From assembly GCA_030068075.1 (NCBI GenBank), contig CM057842.1:40014659-40078658 (forward strand): a DNA stretch of 64,000 nt. Reading direction: 5' to 3'. Positions 1 to 11,286 of this stretch are shown here, piece after piece. The position numbers and the translations under genes were made by a program. Each line of letters starts with the position of its first letter. The first letter of the stretch is position 1. The notes under the pieces were generated by a model. That model searched no databases. It saw only the letters and a list, made by a program, of their open reading frames with translations, and was not told where the DNA came from. The DNA comes from Paguma larvata (taxonomy: Eukaryota; Chordata; Mammalia; Carnivora; Viverridae).

Positions 1-49
1 TTCCTTCTGCCTGAATCTGAAATGTATGATTTAAAAAACATTAAAAAAA

Positions 50-250
50 ACTTTTTTAAACGTTTAGAGACAGAGCGGGAGTGGGGGCAGGGGAGGTGTA
101 GCTAGAGAAGGAGACACAGAATCTGAAGCAGGCTCCAGGCTCTGAGCTGTCAGCACAGTCTAGCACGAGGCTTGAACTCATGAACTGTGAGATCATGACC
201 CAAGCCGAAGCTGGACACTTAATTGACTGAGCCACCCAGGTGCCCCCCCC
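50..250 (-). mobile_element. CAN-type SINE (tRNA-Lys-derived), reverse
   Basis: The reverse strand reads as the tRNA-like head (gcacctgggtggctcagt, then a B-box-like GGTCATGATCTCACAGTTCATGAG region), a body with cagagcctggagcctgcttc-like sequence, a CT-rich part and an A-rich tail that lies at the low-coordinate end. It is several percent diverged from the other copies here and I could not fix a clean TSD. The open frame across it is repeat sequence, not a gene. Confidence 0.9.
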
Positions 251-600
251 CAATTTTTTTTATCATAGAAGGACCCTGAATTTTATCACACGTGAAAAAG
301 TTATTGAAGGATCTGTTTCAGAAAAAACATAGAATCTAGAAGCTTGGTTACAAGAAATTTTGGTAGGTAAAGAATCCAGTAAACAGTAAAATTTCCTTAC
401 GGTTGAATCTAAATTGGACTGCTGCATACGAAAAAAAATGTATGTACTTGTGAAGATGTATGTCAAGTCTGAACTAGAAAAAATAGAAAAGACAGTCACA
501 AATAAAAATCAGGAGGGAAAAGGGAACATAAATTCGATACAGAAGAGATTTAAAAATAAGTAAATGCTATATTACCCAAATACCTGAGTTTCTAGACAAT
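251..600. other. AT-rich sequence, nothing recognised
   Basis: Apparently unique AT-rich DNA between a SINE and the LTR-like block. Open frames are under 80 codons and show no recognisable protein features. Confidence 0.5.
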
Positions 601-619
601 ATTTTGTGAAAAAAGACCA

Positions 620-1245
620 GAGATATGAAATTGTGAAATTTGATGAAATAAAGACCAGGGTTTACCTTGCTTCTTTAAAGATTTGCATGTAAGAAGAAAC
701 GTAGGCAGTGACTGTGAATTAGAAATCAGGGGACCAGCTGTTAATGCCGCAAGCTCTCTTTTATATGAGCAGGTTCGGGACACACTGCCCCAAAGTATGA
801 CACCTGGGTGTATGGGATTATTTAAGCCGAAGGAGTTTGATATAAGAGCAGAAGTAGGAAGGTCGTTTTGACCTTTCCCTTGCCCTGCTACCTTGAAACA
901 AGTCAGAAAATTCTGAAGTGAGAGGTGCTCTCCCTTCCACCCAGAAGAAAGCAACGTCTTTATCTCCAAAGACAAAGAGGTGCCTAGAAAAGTCTTAACA
1001 GGCCTCTGGTAGACTCTTCACCTCGTAATCTTTGACCTGTTGTATTCCTCCATGTTTACTCCTCATCAAACCTATGTAAAAATACTCAGTGTGTCTGTTT
1101 TCCCCAGTCACAAAAAACTTAGATTAAATACATCTGTGTGTGTTTTTTCTCTCTTTTCTTCTTCATAGGTATTTGTCCGTTTAATTTTCAGACCCAGTCA
1201 GGGCCTTAAGAGGATCAAGGAAAACTTTTTCCTTCCCTCTGTGTA
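620..1245 (+). repeat. possible degraded ERV-type LTR or LTR fragment
   Basis: The order of signals resembles the downstream half of a mammalian endogenous retroviral LTR: a TATA-like element near 1074-1088 (tatgtaaaaatac), a weak poly(A)-like agattaaata near 1121, a T- and C-rich tract, and a gtttaattttcagaccca segment near 1178-1196 of the kind seen close to the 3' end of some gamma-type LTRs. Base composition is also higher in GC than the flanks. I cannot name a family, and neither clear TG...CA ends nor a second LTR is visible. A 127-codon reverse frame overlaps it (592-975) but shows no protein family. Confidence is low; it could be single-copy sequence. Confidence 0.3.
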
Positions 1246-1937
1246 CATGACTTAATCCCATGGACTGACACACCCAAAAAACTTCTCCAGATTGCTTTTG
1301 AGACTATAGTGGAGTAAGGACCTTTACTCATGAAATGAGCACATTTTTAAAAGGCTGTTGGAAAGGGAACCACTGATACAACGTACCTGAAAAGAAGACA
1401 AACGCATTTGAAGGCTTGAGGAATCAGAGAATTTATTCAGCAGTCAGAGGGGAGTTTTACACTGAAAATCTATAAAGGACTCCTGATGCTTTTCAAAAGA
1501 GTAAATCATTGAGACCTATTTTTGTTCCTTAAGTTTTTAACTCCTAAGACATGGACTTCTCTTATATGTGAAGTTTTTTTGATTGTGAGGAGGAAAAGTC
1601 TCATCAAAATGTGTCTAACTGAGTCCAGCAGTATCAAGCCTGTAAAACGACTATCTGAAGAATAAATGGAAATCATTCACAAATTTGCTCGTAAACCATG
1701 TGTAGGTTAAAGTAAGTTAAGTACTTAAATGACTAAAAAAACCATGTTTTTACGTTATATAAATGATTCCAGAACATAGGAACCATAAAATGTCCACTAG
1801 TGAGAATATTGGACAAATTTCAGTGCACCTATACCATGAAACAATATGCAGACATTTAACAATAAGATAGACCTCTATATACTGACATAGAAAAAATGTC
1901 ATAGAAAACATAAAATTTAAATAACAAGTCAAGGAAA
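1246..1937. other. no recognised feature
   Basis: AT-rich sequence with no gene, RNA or repeat I can name. Stops are frequent in all frames. Confidence 0.5.
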
Positions 1938-2152
1938 GGGGTGCCTGGGTGGCTTATTCAGTTAAGCATCTGACTATTGGTTCTGGCTCAGGTCCTAATC
2001 TCACGGTTCGTGAGTTCAAGCCCCATGCTGGGCTCTGTGCTAACAGCATACAACCTGCTTGGGATTCTCTCTCGCCGTCTCGCCCTCTGCCCCTCCCTCA
2101 TGCACACATGTGTGTGCTCTGTCTCAAAATAAATAAGTAAACATGTTTTTAA
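1938..2152 (+). mobile_element. CAN-type SINE, forward
   Basis: It starts with ggggtgcctgggtggctt, continues through the tRNA-like head with a B-box-like gttcgtgagttcaagcccca, a shortened body, CT-rich sequence and caaaataaataag, and ends in an A-rich tail. It carries an extra ttggt-like insertion in the head. A weak flanking match (gtcaaggaaa and gccaagaaaa) may be the eroded TSD. Confidence 0.93.
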
Positions 2153-2265
2153 ATGCCAAGAAAAAATGTGGAGCATTTTCAGCTTTTATTTTAAATTAAC
2201 TATTTATTTACATATATATGTGAATTCATACATATTAATAGTATTACCTCAGAGGAGGAAAAGAG

Positions 2266-2350
2266 GTGGTGCGTGTGTATACGTGTGTATGCATGTGTGT
2301 ATGTATGTGCATGCATGTGTGCACATGTGTGTGCATGTGCGTGTGTGTGT
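2266..2350 (+). repeat. degenerate TG-rich microsatellite
   Basis: Alternating tgtg, tatg and catg units run for about 85 bp. It is imperfect throughout, so it is an old or decaying simple repeat; it lies 50 bp before the next SINE. Confidence 0.85.
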
Positions 2351-2401
2351 ATTGAGAGGTTAGAAGGTTTGGGAGAATTGATACATTTATATTAAAATCT
2401 A

Positions 2402-2626
2402 GGGGCGTCTGGGTGGCTCAGTCGGTTGAGCGTCCGACTTCAGCTCAGGTCATGATCTCACAGTTCACGAGTTCAAGCCCCGCATCGGGCCCTGTGCTGA
2501 TGGCTCAGAGCCTGGAGCCTACTTCAGATTCTGTGTCTCCCTCTCTCTGCCCCCCTCCCCCCCGCTCACACTCTGTCTTTCTCTCTCAAAAATAAATAAA
2601 CATTAAAAAATTAAAAAAAGAAACCT
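2402..2626 (+). mobile_element. CAN-type SINE, forward, with 10 bp TSD
   Basis: A near-complete copy: ggggcgtctgggtggctcag head, gttcacgagttcaagcccc B-box region, cagagcctggagcctacttc body, a CT tract that becomes C-rich near 2550, then aaaaataaataaacatt and an A-rich tail. It is flanked by identical ttaaaatcta at 2392-2401 and 2627-2636, which marks retrotransposition. Confidence 0.95.
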
Positions 2627-2636
2627 TTAAAATCTA

Positions 2637-3285
2637 TTTATTTCCACATTTTGTGAATATTTTAAAGTCAGAATACTTTAATTTCTTACTTTGATATGAA
2701 AACATACTTAAGTACATAAGATAACAGAGAAATCATGCCAAAGTACAGTATTTCATTTTCACAGAAAGATAAAGACACTGAGTCTTGGACTTACCAAGCT
2801 CTTTGCAAAATCCAAAAACTGGACTATCTCCTAAACTTAAGCCCAGGTTTTTGGAATCTGCTATTTCCCCACTTAGCAGTGATATATTTATATTATAAGT
2901 TACATGTTGAGAGATTCTGATTATAAAGTTATCACGCACACATATGTCATACATTTATCACAAAACACAACATGTACATGCAAATAAAGATCCACTCACT
3001 ATTAAATCACGTAAAGGTAAATAATGTGAAAATTATTAAGTATATGCTTCTAGTCTTTCATGTATGCTCATATATGCTATAAAATATGTTTAAATTAAGG
3101 TTATATGTACATACTTATATATTTCTAGTTTTTACATGTATCCATATATATGTGTCCATATTCACACACATATATAAATACACTTACACGTACGTGTTTA
3201 TAAAATAAAAGTCTGAATATATATTATGGGTTTTTAAGCATAGTATATAAAATATGTTCCCATGCCGTTAAACAGTCTTATGAAG
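2637..3285. other. AT-rich DNA with TATATG-type tracts
   Basis: No gene seen. From about 3060 to 3240 the sequence is rich in alternating purine-pyrimidine (tatatg, cacata, tacgtg) without a clean repeat unit. Confidence 0.5.
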
Positions 3286-3289
3286 GCAG

Positions 3290-3520
3290 CTTGTCTATCT
3301 GTGTATTTAACTTTTGTATGGATATGGCAAGAACTTAACTAATTCATTATCATAGTAATTTTTGCACTGTGGTATCTCTGAACATTTCCATACAGTGAAT
3401 ACTTAGTAATGGAATTTCTTAGTCAGAACTCATACTTGTCTTTCGAGAGATCTCTTGGAACTACTCTCCAGAAAGTTTTTATCATGGCCGGTTTATAAGC
3501 ATGCTCCTTTCTCTTTTCCC
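3290..3520 (-). repeat. possible old LINE fragment (L1M/HAL1-like), reverse
   Basis: The segment with agtaatggaatttcttagtc followed by ctctccagaaagtttttatcatg resembles the antisense of the 3' coding part of old L1 or HAL1 elements, where a self-trusted order of 'first-strand' phrases recurs. It is heavily diverged and no TSD is visible; single-copy sequence cannot be excluded. Confidence 0.3.
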
Positions 3521-4960
3521 AGACAACACTAGGTAATCAAAATAAATTTTATTATTCTTAAAAGTTCCCAATGCAATAAGTGCAAAGTGGTATTTTTCTG
3601 CTTTTCAGACTCTACCATTTAGTGCCATTTAGTGCCAGTTGAAATGCCTGACAGAATGCGTAATACTCTGGGCAAGGCTTTACTGTCAAAAGTAAGTAGG
3701 TTTTCAAACTTTCAAAGTATCCACTTAGAAGTAGGTCATTCAGGAAGAACTCCTGAGTGCCAGTTATGTTATGTTCCAGGATAACCCAGATAACAACTGA
3801 AGTCACTCTGTCCTTTGAGATGCAAATAAAATTAGTTCAAACCTGTCTGGCTGTCCCTAGGAAGTATAATATTCCCTCTAAGAAGTCTGAATCCCAAGGA
3901 GCGTATGCTTTCATGTAACCTTGCACTCTGATTTCTTGGTCCATCCGCGCCTCCCCGTCTCGCAGTGCACCTGCAGACTTGTACTGTCCTCCCTGCATTA
4001 CTGATGAAACAGGGACCACAATCCTAACATGATTCATACCGTTCAGTGGCAGCCGTAAAGGGGACCTTCTGGGTGGGAGTTAGAGAGTTTACGCCCCAGT
4101 TCTACCTAGCAAATGACATTTATACACTAGGAATTTATGAAATGAATAGAAATTAAGTAGCAGCCATCTCCGTTCTTAAAAGCTATTCCGGTAGAACAGG
4201 AGGTATAACTCACTGTCCTTTCTCATGAGGTCAGCACCTGCAGACATGTACCTCAGACCTTCATTTTTTCTCTCTGCCCTACAGTCTCTTTGCTTCTCTG
4301 CTTCTCCTGATTCAGCCCTCCCCCATCACGCCCAGTTTATTTCTTGTGTAGAATTGTTTCATGATGGCTTTCCTGTCTCACAGCCATCCAGCCGGAACTC
4401 AGGAGACTTCACCTTCATAAGTAATGTGCCCAGTCAGGAATGATCCTGGACAAAACCATTTTCTCTCAGATAGGAATATTATCATTACCACTTAAAAGAA
4501 CACCTCACTGCTTCAAAGATACAATGCCAGGAGTGCTTGGGTATCCGAAGGAGAACAAATTTCGATTCATGATCTCCAGGCTTTCCAAGTGTAGCTTCTC
4601 TTCTAGGCTTGTTCAGGACCTGAATATCTTGCAATGCCTCTGACCACCTGCTGGCTTTAATTACCATGTGTGATCCTGACGTGCCCATATCTAGGAGGAA
4701 ATTTAAAAAATCGATATAGGAGGGTATATGCTTCACTCAAGAACCACTGCCTAAATCTGGCACACAGGGTCATTCTTGCTGGCTCTGTGAGCTACATTTT
4801 TCTGTCTCCTATGCAGTGTCCTGGCTGGTACTATGCCCTACCGCAATTCATGACCTCTTACGATGACCTATTATGATGCCATTCTTGACCTGTTCTTTGC
4901 CTCCAACTTGAGTTCTGTCTTTATCCTACTTAGCATTCAGAATGGTCATATGTTATACGG
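3521..4960. other. repeat-poor segment, nothing recognised
   Basis: About 1.4 kb of moderate GC content without any repeat I can name. Open frames reach only 83 codons, overlap on both strands and lack protein features. A CT-rich run near 4255-4330 is the only local composition shift. Confidence 0.45.
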
Positions 4961-4964
4961 ACAG

Positions 4965-5275
4965 TTTCTTTAGTGGCAGAAACCCAACTCAAATTACCTT
5001 AAGTAAAAGAGATGGACACAGAGAGAGAGAAGTTATTGATTAATGTCTTGAGAAGCCTCAAGACTTCAGGGAAGTTCCAAGGTGGAACTGACTTCAGGGA
5101 ATCCAGAAATCCCTTCCTTCTGTCCTTCTGTCCTTCCATCCTTCCTTCCTTCCTTCCCACCGTCATCTCTTCGTCTCTCTCCCTCTCTCCCTTGCTCCCA
5201 CCCTTTTTCATTCCCTCCCTGCCCGCCCCTCCTTAAGAATGGAGTCCTGTAGAAGGACTTGCTGGCTATAAGAGA
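4965..5275 (+). repeat. old interspersed repeat interrupted by CT-rich tract
   Basis: The phrase cagaaacccaactcaaatta with a following A-rich part and acttcagggaa phrases resembles a diverged mammalian interspersed repeat, family not assigned. A similar, equally eroded phrase occurs at 6345-6600. The block contains the CT-rich tract at 5108-5232. Confidence 0.35.
5108..5232 (+). repeat. CT-rich (CCTT)n low-complexity tract
   Basis: Runs of ccttc, ccttt and ctctcc over about 125 bp make a strong polypyrimidine strand. Open frames across it on both strands are composition artefacts. Confidence 0.85.
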
Positions 5276-5451
5276 AACCACTATACAGATTTGGTCAGTA
5301 TAGAATCATAGAATGAGTCTTGATTTGACAATTACAACCTGGGCTCTAATTGAGTTCTGGCTCAAGCTTACTCGAAGTCCTTAAGAAATTTTCTTAATTT
5401 CTGAGGATGGGACTTGGATTCCTTATCCATCCCTTAATACACAATATGGTA

Positions 5452-5548
5452 TATTAGAATTATCCAGGGAGCTTTTAAAAAGCAGGTGCTTGTGCTGTGC
5501 AACAAATCCATTGAATCACAGTCTCAGAATCAAGGGTTCTGGACTCTG
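5452..5548 (+). repeat. MER5-like hAT-Charlie fragment
   Basis: The order ttagaattatccagggagcttttaaa, then a short spacer, then ttgaatcacagtctcagaatc follows the middle of MER5-type nonautonomous hAT elements. The terminal inverted repeats are not preserved. Confidence 0.45.
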
Positions 5549-6324
5549 TGAACACCATGGATGCTAATATCCTACCATATTTGGGATACAGAAATAGTTC
5601 ATTTTTTTTGGAAGTTGCCTCCATGATATAAAATGTATGACACTAGGAAGTTGTTGGAGGACCAGATCCAGCTACATACGACATGGTATTTTTAAGTTCA
5701 TCATGAAAAACACAAAATCATTACAAACAATTACAAAAGAATCATATGTTCCAATTAGACTTGACACTTCTCTGAGATTAAATAAAGTAGAAGTTCTAAA
5801 AAGATCACAGAAAAGCCTTTTCAAACATGCAGGGAATGTGGCATGCATACACTCTTCATAAATAATCAACAAAAGGATGAATCTGAAACTTGTGGGAGAA
5901 TAGCAGTTAGTGAGGATAGATTAATGAGGTATAGATCTTAGGCTATGCCACCAGGGGAATTTTGGTGACAAAACACAAGACAAATACAGAATGATAATGT
6001 GATTTACTAGGTAAATAGAGATTAAGTAGTTCTCAATATTCGGAGTAGTGGTCGTGATACTTCTCAGGGCTCTTTATATACAGCTTAATAACCGTAATTT
6101 AAAGATAACCACATTGTGACCACTGTTGGAAGCTTCTTGGTTCTAGGTGGCTTCATTAATGAAATCTTCTCTTCCTACATTGGTTTAAAGGAAAGTTGGG
6201 AATAATTTTATACCCAGGCTGACTATTGAGGCAGAGAATCCTACAACACCTTTTGTCATTAATTAGTTAATACATTTTATAAGGGCGGCAAACAAACCCC
6301 TTATTCTATGTGAAAATTTACACT
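5549..6324. other. no recognised feature
   Basis: AT-rich sequence without repeat phrases I can name; frames are short on both strands. Confidence 0.5.
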
Positions 6325-6600
6325 TTGTATTAGTCAAGACTTTTTCGCGTACAGATAAAAAACATACAACTCAGAGGAGCTTATGAAGAAAAAAAAAGAA
6401 AGAAAACGGAAAAGAAAAGAAGGGGGTGAACTTCCTGGTTTGCATAATTGAAAGTCTAGTAGCCTGCCTCCAGTCTCCTGGCTCCAGAGCTCAAACGCTG
6501 TCATGAAGACTTTCTTCGCCTATCTTGGCTCTACTTGGGTAATCTTGGCTCTGTTATCATTTTACATTTGGTAGAGCTAAATTATAGCTGGCAACGCAAA
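6325..6600 (+). repeat. second copy of an unassigned old repeat, A-rich insert
   Basis: Shares an eroded phrase order with 4965-5275 (acaactcagaggagcttatgaag, then an A- and G-rich run at 6388-6424, then gctccagagctcaaacg). I cannot name the family and the similarity was judged by eye. Confidence 0.3.
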
Positions 6601-6609
6601 TAATTATTA

Positions 6610-6838
6610 TCAAAGTGATGATACTGAGAGTAGTTTATTTAGTATCTACTATGTTCTAAATACTCTGCGTGAATTAACACCTTCATCATCACAATAGCTC
6701 TGTGAGATGGGTCTTGTTATTGTCCCATTTGGGGCATGTGAAGACTGTCACAGGGAAGTAATTTACCTAAGTTAGTGAGTGTTGGAACTTAGATTCTACT
6801 TCAGACTGTCTAACATTAGAGCCCAGAACCAGTTTCCC
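6610..6838 (-). repeat. MIR, reverse
   Basis: Reads as the complement of a MIR: tttagtatctactatgttcta, then a cctgtgag-type segment ctctgtgagatgggt, tgtcccatttggggca in place of the usual bulk-phase 'ccattttacag', ggaagtaatttacctaag, and a final gagcccagaacc. It is among the clearer MIRs in the window. Confidence 0.7.
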
Positions 6839-7019
6839 TTGGTATAGGGGGAGAAGACTGGGTCCTCTCTAATGTTATGCCTCACCATGATTATTGTAAA
6901 ATAGGGAGTGAGGGCATGGTTTCCCCAAAGGTAGGGATGATGAAGAGACAAAATGAAAGACTAAGCCACATATATTTTTTTGATAACTGAACTATATATG
7001 TCATTAAAAAATGCATTTG

Positions 7020-7121
7020 ACTTTCCAGGTCTTGATTTCCTCCTCTGTAAATCATGAATAATAATCATAGGGTTGGTATAATCCATATGAGTTAATATAT
7101 ATTTTGCCAAAGTAATCCGAT
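7020..7121 (+). repeat. MIR 3' part, interrupted by the L1
   Basis: The phrases cttgatttcctcctctgtaa, aataataatcatagggttgg and atgagttaatatat follow the 3' half of MIR in order. The sequence then meets the L1 target site, so the L1 landed in or directly beside this older repeat. Confidence 0.6.
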
Positions 7122-7136
7122 GTAAGGTATTATTTA
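7122..7136. repeat. L1 target-site duplication, left copy
   Basis: The 15 bases gtaaggtattattta are identical to those at 12400-12414. They frame the L1 exactly, with the poly(T) side (L1 3' end) here. Confidence 0.93.
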
Positions 7137-7240
7137 TTTATTTTTTTAGATTATTCTTTTTTTTATTTTATAATAGTTTATTTTCAAATTGGTTTACATA
7201 TAACACCCAGTGTTCATCCCAACATGTGCCCTTTTTAATG

Positions 7241-7279
7241 CCCGTCACCCCCTCTCCCCCCTCACTCACCCCCCCACCC
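7241..7279 (-). other. G-quadruplex-prone tract in L1 3' UTR
   Basis: The minus strand carries at least five G runs of three or more within 39 nt, the longest seven or eight. G-rich tracts of this kind are a known feature of mammalian L1 3' UTRs. Whether it folds is inference. Confidence 0.6.
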
Positions 7280-7315
7280 TCAGTTTGTTCTTAGTCTTTG
7301 AGAGTCTCTTATGTT

Positions 7316-10300
7316 TTATCTCCCTCCCTCTCTGTGTCTTTTTTTTCTTTCCCGTCTTCCCCTCCCTCCCCCTGGTTTTTGCTTAGTCTCACAAAGTCCA
7401 CCTATTCGTGGAAACATATGGTATCTGTCTCTTTCTGACTGACTTATTTCACTTAACATAATATCCTCCAGTTCCATCCATGTTGCTACACATGGCCAGA
7501 TTTCATTTTTTCTCACTGCCACGTAGTAGTCCATTGTATATATGTACCACATCTTCTTTATCCACTCTTCAGTTGATGGGCACTTGGTCTCTTTCCATGA
7601 TTTGGCTATTGTCGAAAGTGCTGCTATGAACATTGGGGTACACGTGCTCCTATGCATCAGCATTCCTGTGTCTCTTGGGTAGATTCCTAGCAGTGCTATT
7701 GCTGGGTCAAAGGGTAGCTCTATTTTCATTTTTTTGAGGAACCTCCACACCGTTTTCCAGAGCGGCTGCACCAGTTTGCATTCCCACCAACAGTGTAGGA
7801 GGGTGCCTGCTTCTCCACATCCTCGCCAGCATCTATAGTTCCCTGATTTGTTCATTTTAGCCACTCTGACTGGTGTGAGGTGGTATCTCATTGTGGTTTT
7901 GATTTGTATTTCCCTGATGATGAGTGACATTGAGCATCATTTCATGTGTCTGTTGGCCATCTGAATGTCCTCTTGGGAGAAGTGTCTATTCATATCTTCT
8001 GCCCATTTCTTCACTGGGTTATTTGTTTTTCGGGTGTGGAGTTTCGTAAGTTCTTTATAGATTTTAGGTACTAGTCCTTTATCGATATGTCATTTGCGAT
8101 GATCTTTTCCCATTCCGTTGGTTGCCTATTCGTTTTGTTGGTTGTTTCTTTTGCTGTGCAGAAGCTTTTTATCTTGATGAGGTCCCAGTAGTTCATCTTT
8201 GCTTTTAATTCCCTTGCCTTTGGAACCGTGTCGAGTAAGAAATTGGTGCATCTTAGATCAAAGAGGCTTTTTCCTGCTTTCTCCTCTAGGATTTTGACTG
8301 TTTCCTGTCTCACATTCAGATCTTTTATCCATTTAGAATTTATTTTTGTGAGTGGTGTAAGAAAGTGGTCTAGTTTCATTCTTTTGCATGTTGCTGTCCA
8401 GTTCTCCCAGCACCATTTATTAAAGAAGCTGTCTTTTTTCCATTGGATACATTTTCCCGCTTTGTCAAAGATTAGTTGGCCACATACTTGGGGTCCATTT
8501 CTGAGTTTTCTATTCTATTCCATTGGTCTATGTGTCTGTTTTTGTGCCACTACCATACAGTCTTGATGACTACCGCTTTGTAGTAGAGGTTAAAGTCTGG
8601 GATTGTGATGCCTCCCGCCTTGGTTTTATTCTTCAGTATTATTTTGGCTATTCAAGGTCTTTTGTGGTTCCATACAAATTTTAGGATTGTTTGCTCTAGT
8701 TTTGAGAAGAATGCTGGTGCAATTTTGATTGGGATTGCATTGAATGTGTAGATTGCTTTGGGTAGTATTGCCATTTTAACAGTATTTATTCTTCCAATCC
8801 ATGAGCATGGGATGTTTTTCCATTTCCTTGTGTCTTCCTCAATTTCCTTCATAAATTGTTTATAGTTTTCAGTGTAGAGGTCTTTCACATCTTTGGTTAG
8901 GTTTATTCCTAAGTATTTTATGGCTTTTTGGTGCAATTGTGAAAGGGATTAACTTCTTTATTTCTCTTTCTGCTGCTTCATTGTTGGTGTATAGAAATGC
9001 CACCGATTTCTGTACATTGATTTTGTATCCTGCAACTTTGCTGAAATCATGGATCAGTTCTAGTAGGCTTTTGGTGGATTCCGTCGGGTTTTCCATGTAA
9101 AGTATCATGTCATCTGCAAAAAGTGAAAGTTTGACTTCCTCCTTGCCAGTCTTGATGCCTTTTATTTTGTTTTGTTGTCTGATTGCTGATGCTAAGACTT
9201 CCAACACTATGTTAAATAGCAGTGGTGAGAGTGGACACCGCTGTCGTGTTCCTGATCTCAGGGGGAAGGCTCTCAATTTTTCCCCATTGAGGATGATATT
9301 AGCTGTGGGCTTTTCATAGATGGCTTTTATGATGTTTAAGTATGTTCCTTCTATCCCGACTTTCTCGAGAGTTTTTATTAAGAAAGGGTGCTGTATTTTG
9401 TCAAATGCTTTTTCTGCATCTATTGACAGGATCATATGGTTTTTATCTTTTCTTTTGTTAATGTGATGTATCACGTTGATTGATTTGCGAATATTGAACC
9501 AGCCCTGCAACCCAGGGATGAATCCTACTTGATCATGGTGGATGATTCTCTTTATATGCTGTTGGATTCGATTTGCTAGTATCTTGTTGAGAATTTTTGC
9601 ATCCATATTCATCAGGGATATTGGCCTGTAATTCTCTTTCTTTGCTGGGTCTCTATCTGGTTTGGGAATCAAAGTGATGCTGGCTTCATAGAATGAGTGC
9701 GGGAGTTTTCCTTCCATTTCAATTTTTTGGAACAGCTTGAGGAGGATAGGAATTAACTCTGTTTTAAATGTCTGGTAAAATTCCGCAGGAAAGCCATCTG
9801 GTCCAGGGCTTTTATTTGCTGGGAGGTTTTTGATAACTGATTCTATTTCTTCACTAGTTATGGGTCTGTTCAAATTTTCTATTTCTTCCCGTTTGAGTTT
9901 TGGTAGCATGTGGCTATTTAGGAAGCTGTCCATTTCTTCCAGATTGCCAAGTTTGGTGGCATATAATTTTTCATAGTATTCTCTGATGATTGCTTGTATA
10001 TCCGAGGGATTGGTTGTAATTTCTCCCTTTTCATTCATGATTTTATGTATTTGAGTTCTCTCCCTTTTCATTTTGAGAAGGCTGGCTAGAGGTTTGTCTA
10101 TTTTGTTTATTTTTTCAAAGAACCATCTTTTGGTTTCATTGATCTGTTCCACTACCTTTTCTGTTTCCATATGATTAATTTGTGCTCTGATCTTTGTTAT
10201 TTCTCTCTTTCTGCTTGGCTTGGGTTGTTTTAGTTGTTCTGCTTCTAGTTCCTTTAGGCATGCTGTTAGAATTTGTGTTATTGATTTTTCTTGTTTCTTG

Positions 10301-11286
10301 AGGTGGGCCTGGATTGCAATATATTTCCCTCTCAGGACTGCCTTTGCTGCATCCCAGAGCGTTTGGATTGTTGTATTTTCATTTTCATTTGTTTCCATGT
10401 ATTTTTTAATTTCTTCTCTGATTGCTTGGTTGACCCAGTCATCTTTTAGTAGGTTATTTCTTAGCCGCCATGTTTTTGGATATTTTCCAGGCTTTCTCCT
10501 GTGGTTGATTTCAAGTTTCAAAGCATTGTGGTCTGACAGTGTGCACGGTATGATCTCAATTCTTTTATATTTATTCAGAGCTTCCCTGTGCCCCAGAATG
10601 TGGTCTGTCTTGGAAAATGTACCGTGTGCAGTTGAGAAGAACGTAAATTCCTTTGCTTCTGGGTGAACGACCCTAAAGATGTCTGTGAGGCCCATCTGTT
10701 CTAATGTGTCATTCAGGGCTATTGTTTCTGCGGAGATTTTCTGTTTTGTGGATCTATCCAATGCTGAGAGTGGAGTGTTAAGATCCCCTACTGTTAGGAC
10801 ATTTTTATCGATGAGGTTGCTAATGTTTGTAATTAGTTGTTTTACAAATTTGGGTGCCCCCGAATTCGGTGCGTAGATATTTACAATTGTTAGCTCTTCC
10901 TGCTGGATGGTCCCTGAGACTATTATACAATGTCCTTCTTCATCTCTTATTACATCGTTCATTTTACAGTCTAATTTGTCTTATATAAGTGTGGCTACTC
11001 CGGTTTTCTTCTGACTTCCAGTAGCATGGTAGATAGTTCTCCATCCCCTCATTTTCAATCTGAAGGTGTCTTCAGGTTTAAGATGAGTTTCTTGAATACA
11101 GCAAATAGATGGGTCTTGTTTTTTAATCCATTCTGTTATCCTGTGTCTTTTGATTGGCGCATTTAGTCCATTTACATTCAGTGTTAATATTGAAAAATAT
11201 GGGCTTACAGTCACTGTATTATCTGTAAGTTTCATGCTTGTGAGGCTGTCTCTGGCAGTCCGTGTTCTTTGCAACCTTTTCTTCAT
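7316..11286 (-). pseudogene. L1 ORF2 (endonuclease / reverse transcriptase), broken
   Basis: ORF2 of L1 encodes an APE-type endonuclease, a reverse transcriptase and a C-terminal cysteine-rich region; it nicks DNA and copies L1 RNA at the nick. The core methionine is probably at 11235 (MKLTDN), but the frame is open from an ATG at 11286 overlapping the ORF1 stop. Endonuclease signatures are visible: [20 protein letters not shown] and SDHNA. The RT active site FADD is intact at 9120-9109, with the fingers and palm motifs before it. The C-terminal CX3CX7HX4C pattern survives near 7830-7780. Damage: in-frame TAA at 10981-10983, frameshift near 8930, in-frame TGA at 8652-8654, in-frame TAG at 8550-8552, further frame breaks near 8380-8500 and 8070-7930. 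The last open stretch (7930-7316) runs into a basic, glycine-rich tail encoded by a polypurine tract. It cannot make a full protein. Confidence 0.95.
10981..10983 (-). other. premature TAA in ORF2 endonuclease domain
   Basis: The frame from 11286 stops here after 101 codons; the next codons continue the same frame into the long 10980-8930 stretch. A single-base change explains the stop, so it is a nonsense mutation and not a frameshift. Confidence 0.85.

Noticed and set aside
592..975. 127-codon reverse frame
   Set aside because: No recognisable domain, overlaps the LTR-like block on the opposite strand, and another frame is open there too.
1938..2040. tRNA-like heads of SINEs considered as tRNA genes
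   Set aside because: Only the promoter-box similarity to tRNA-Lys remains; there is no intact cloverleaf or anticodon arm and each head continues into a SINE body.
10220..10666. 148-codon plus-strand frame within L1 ORF2
   Set aside because: Antisense shadow of the ORF2 endonuclease and inter-domain region; no independent protein features.
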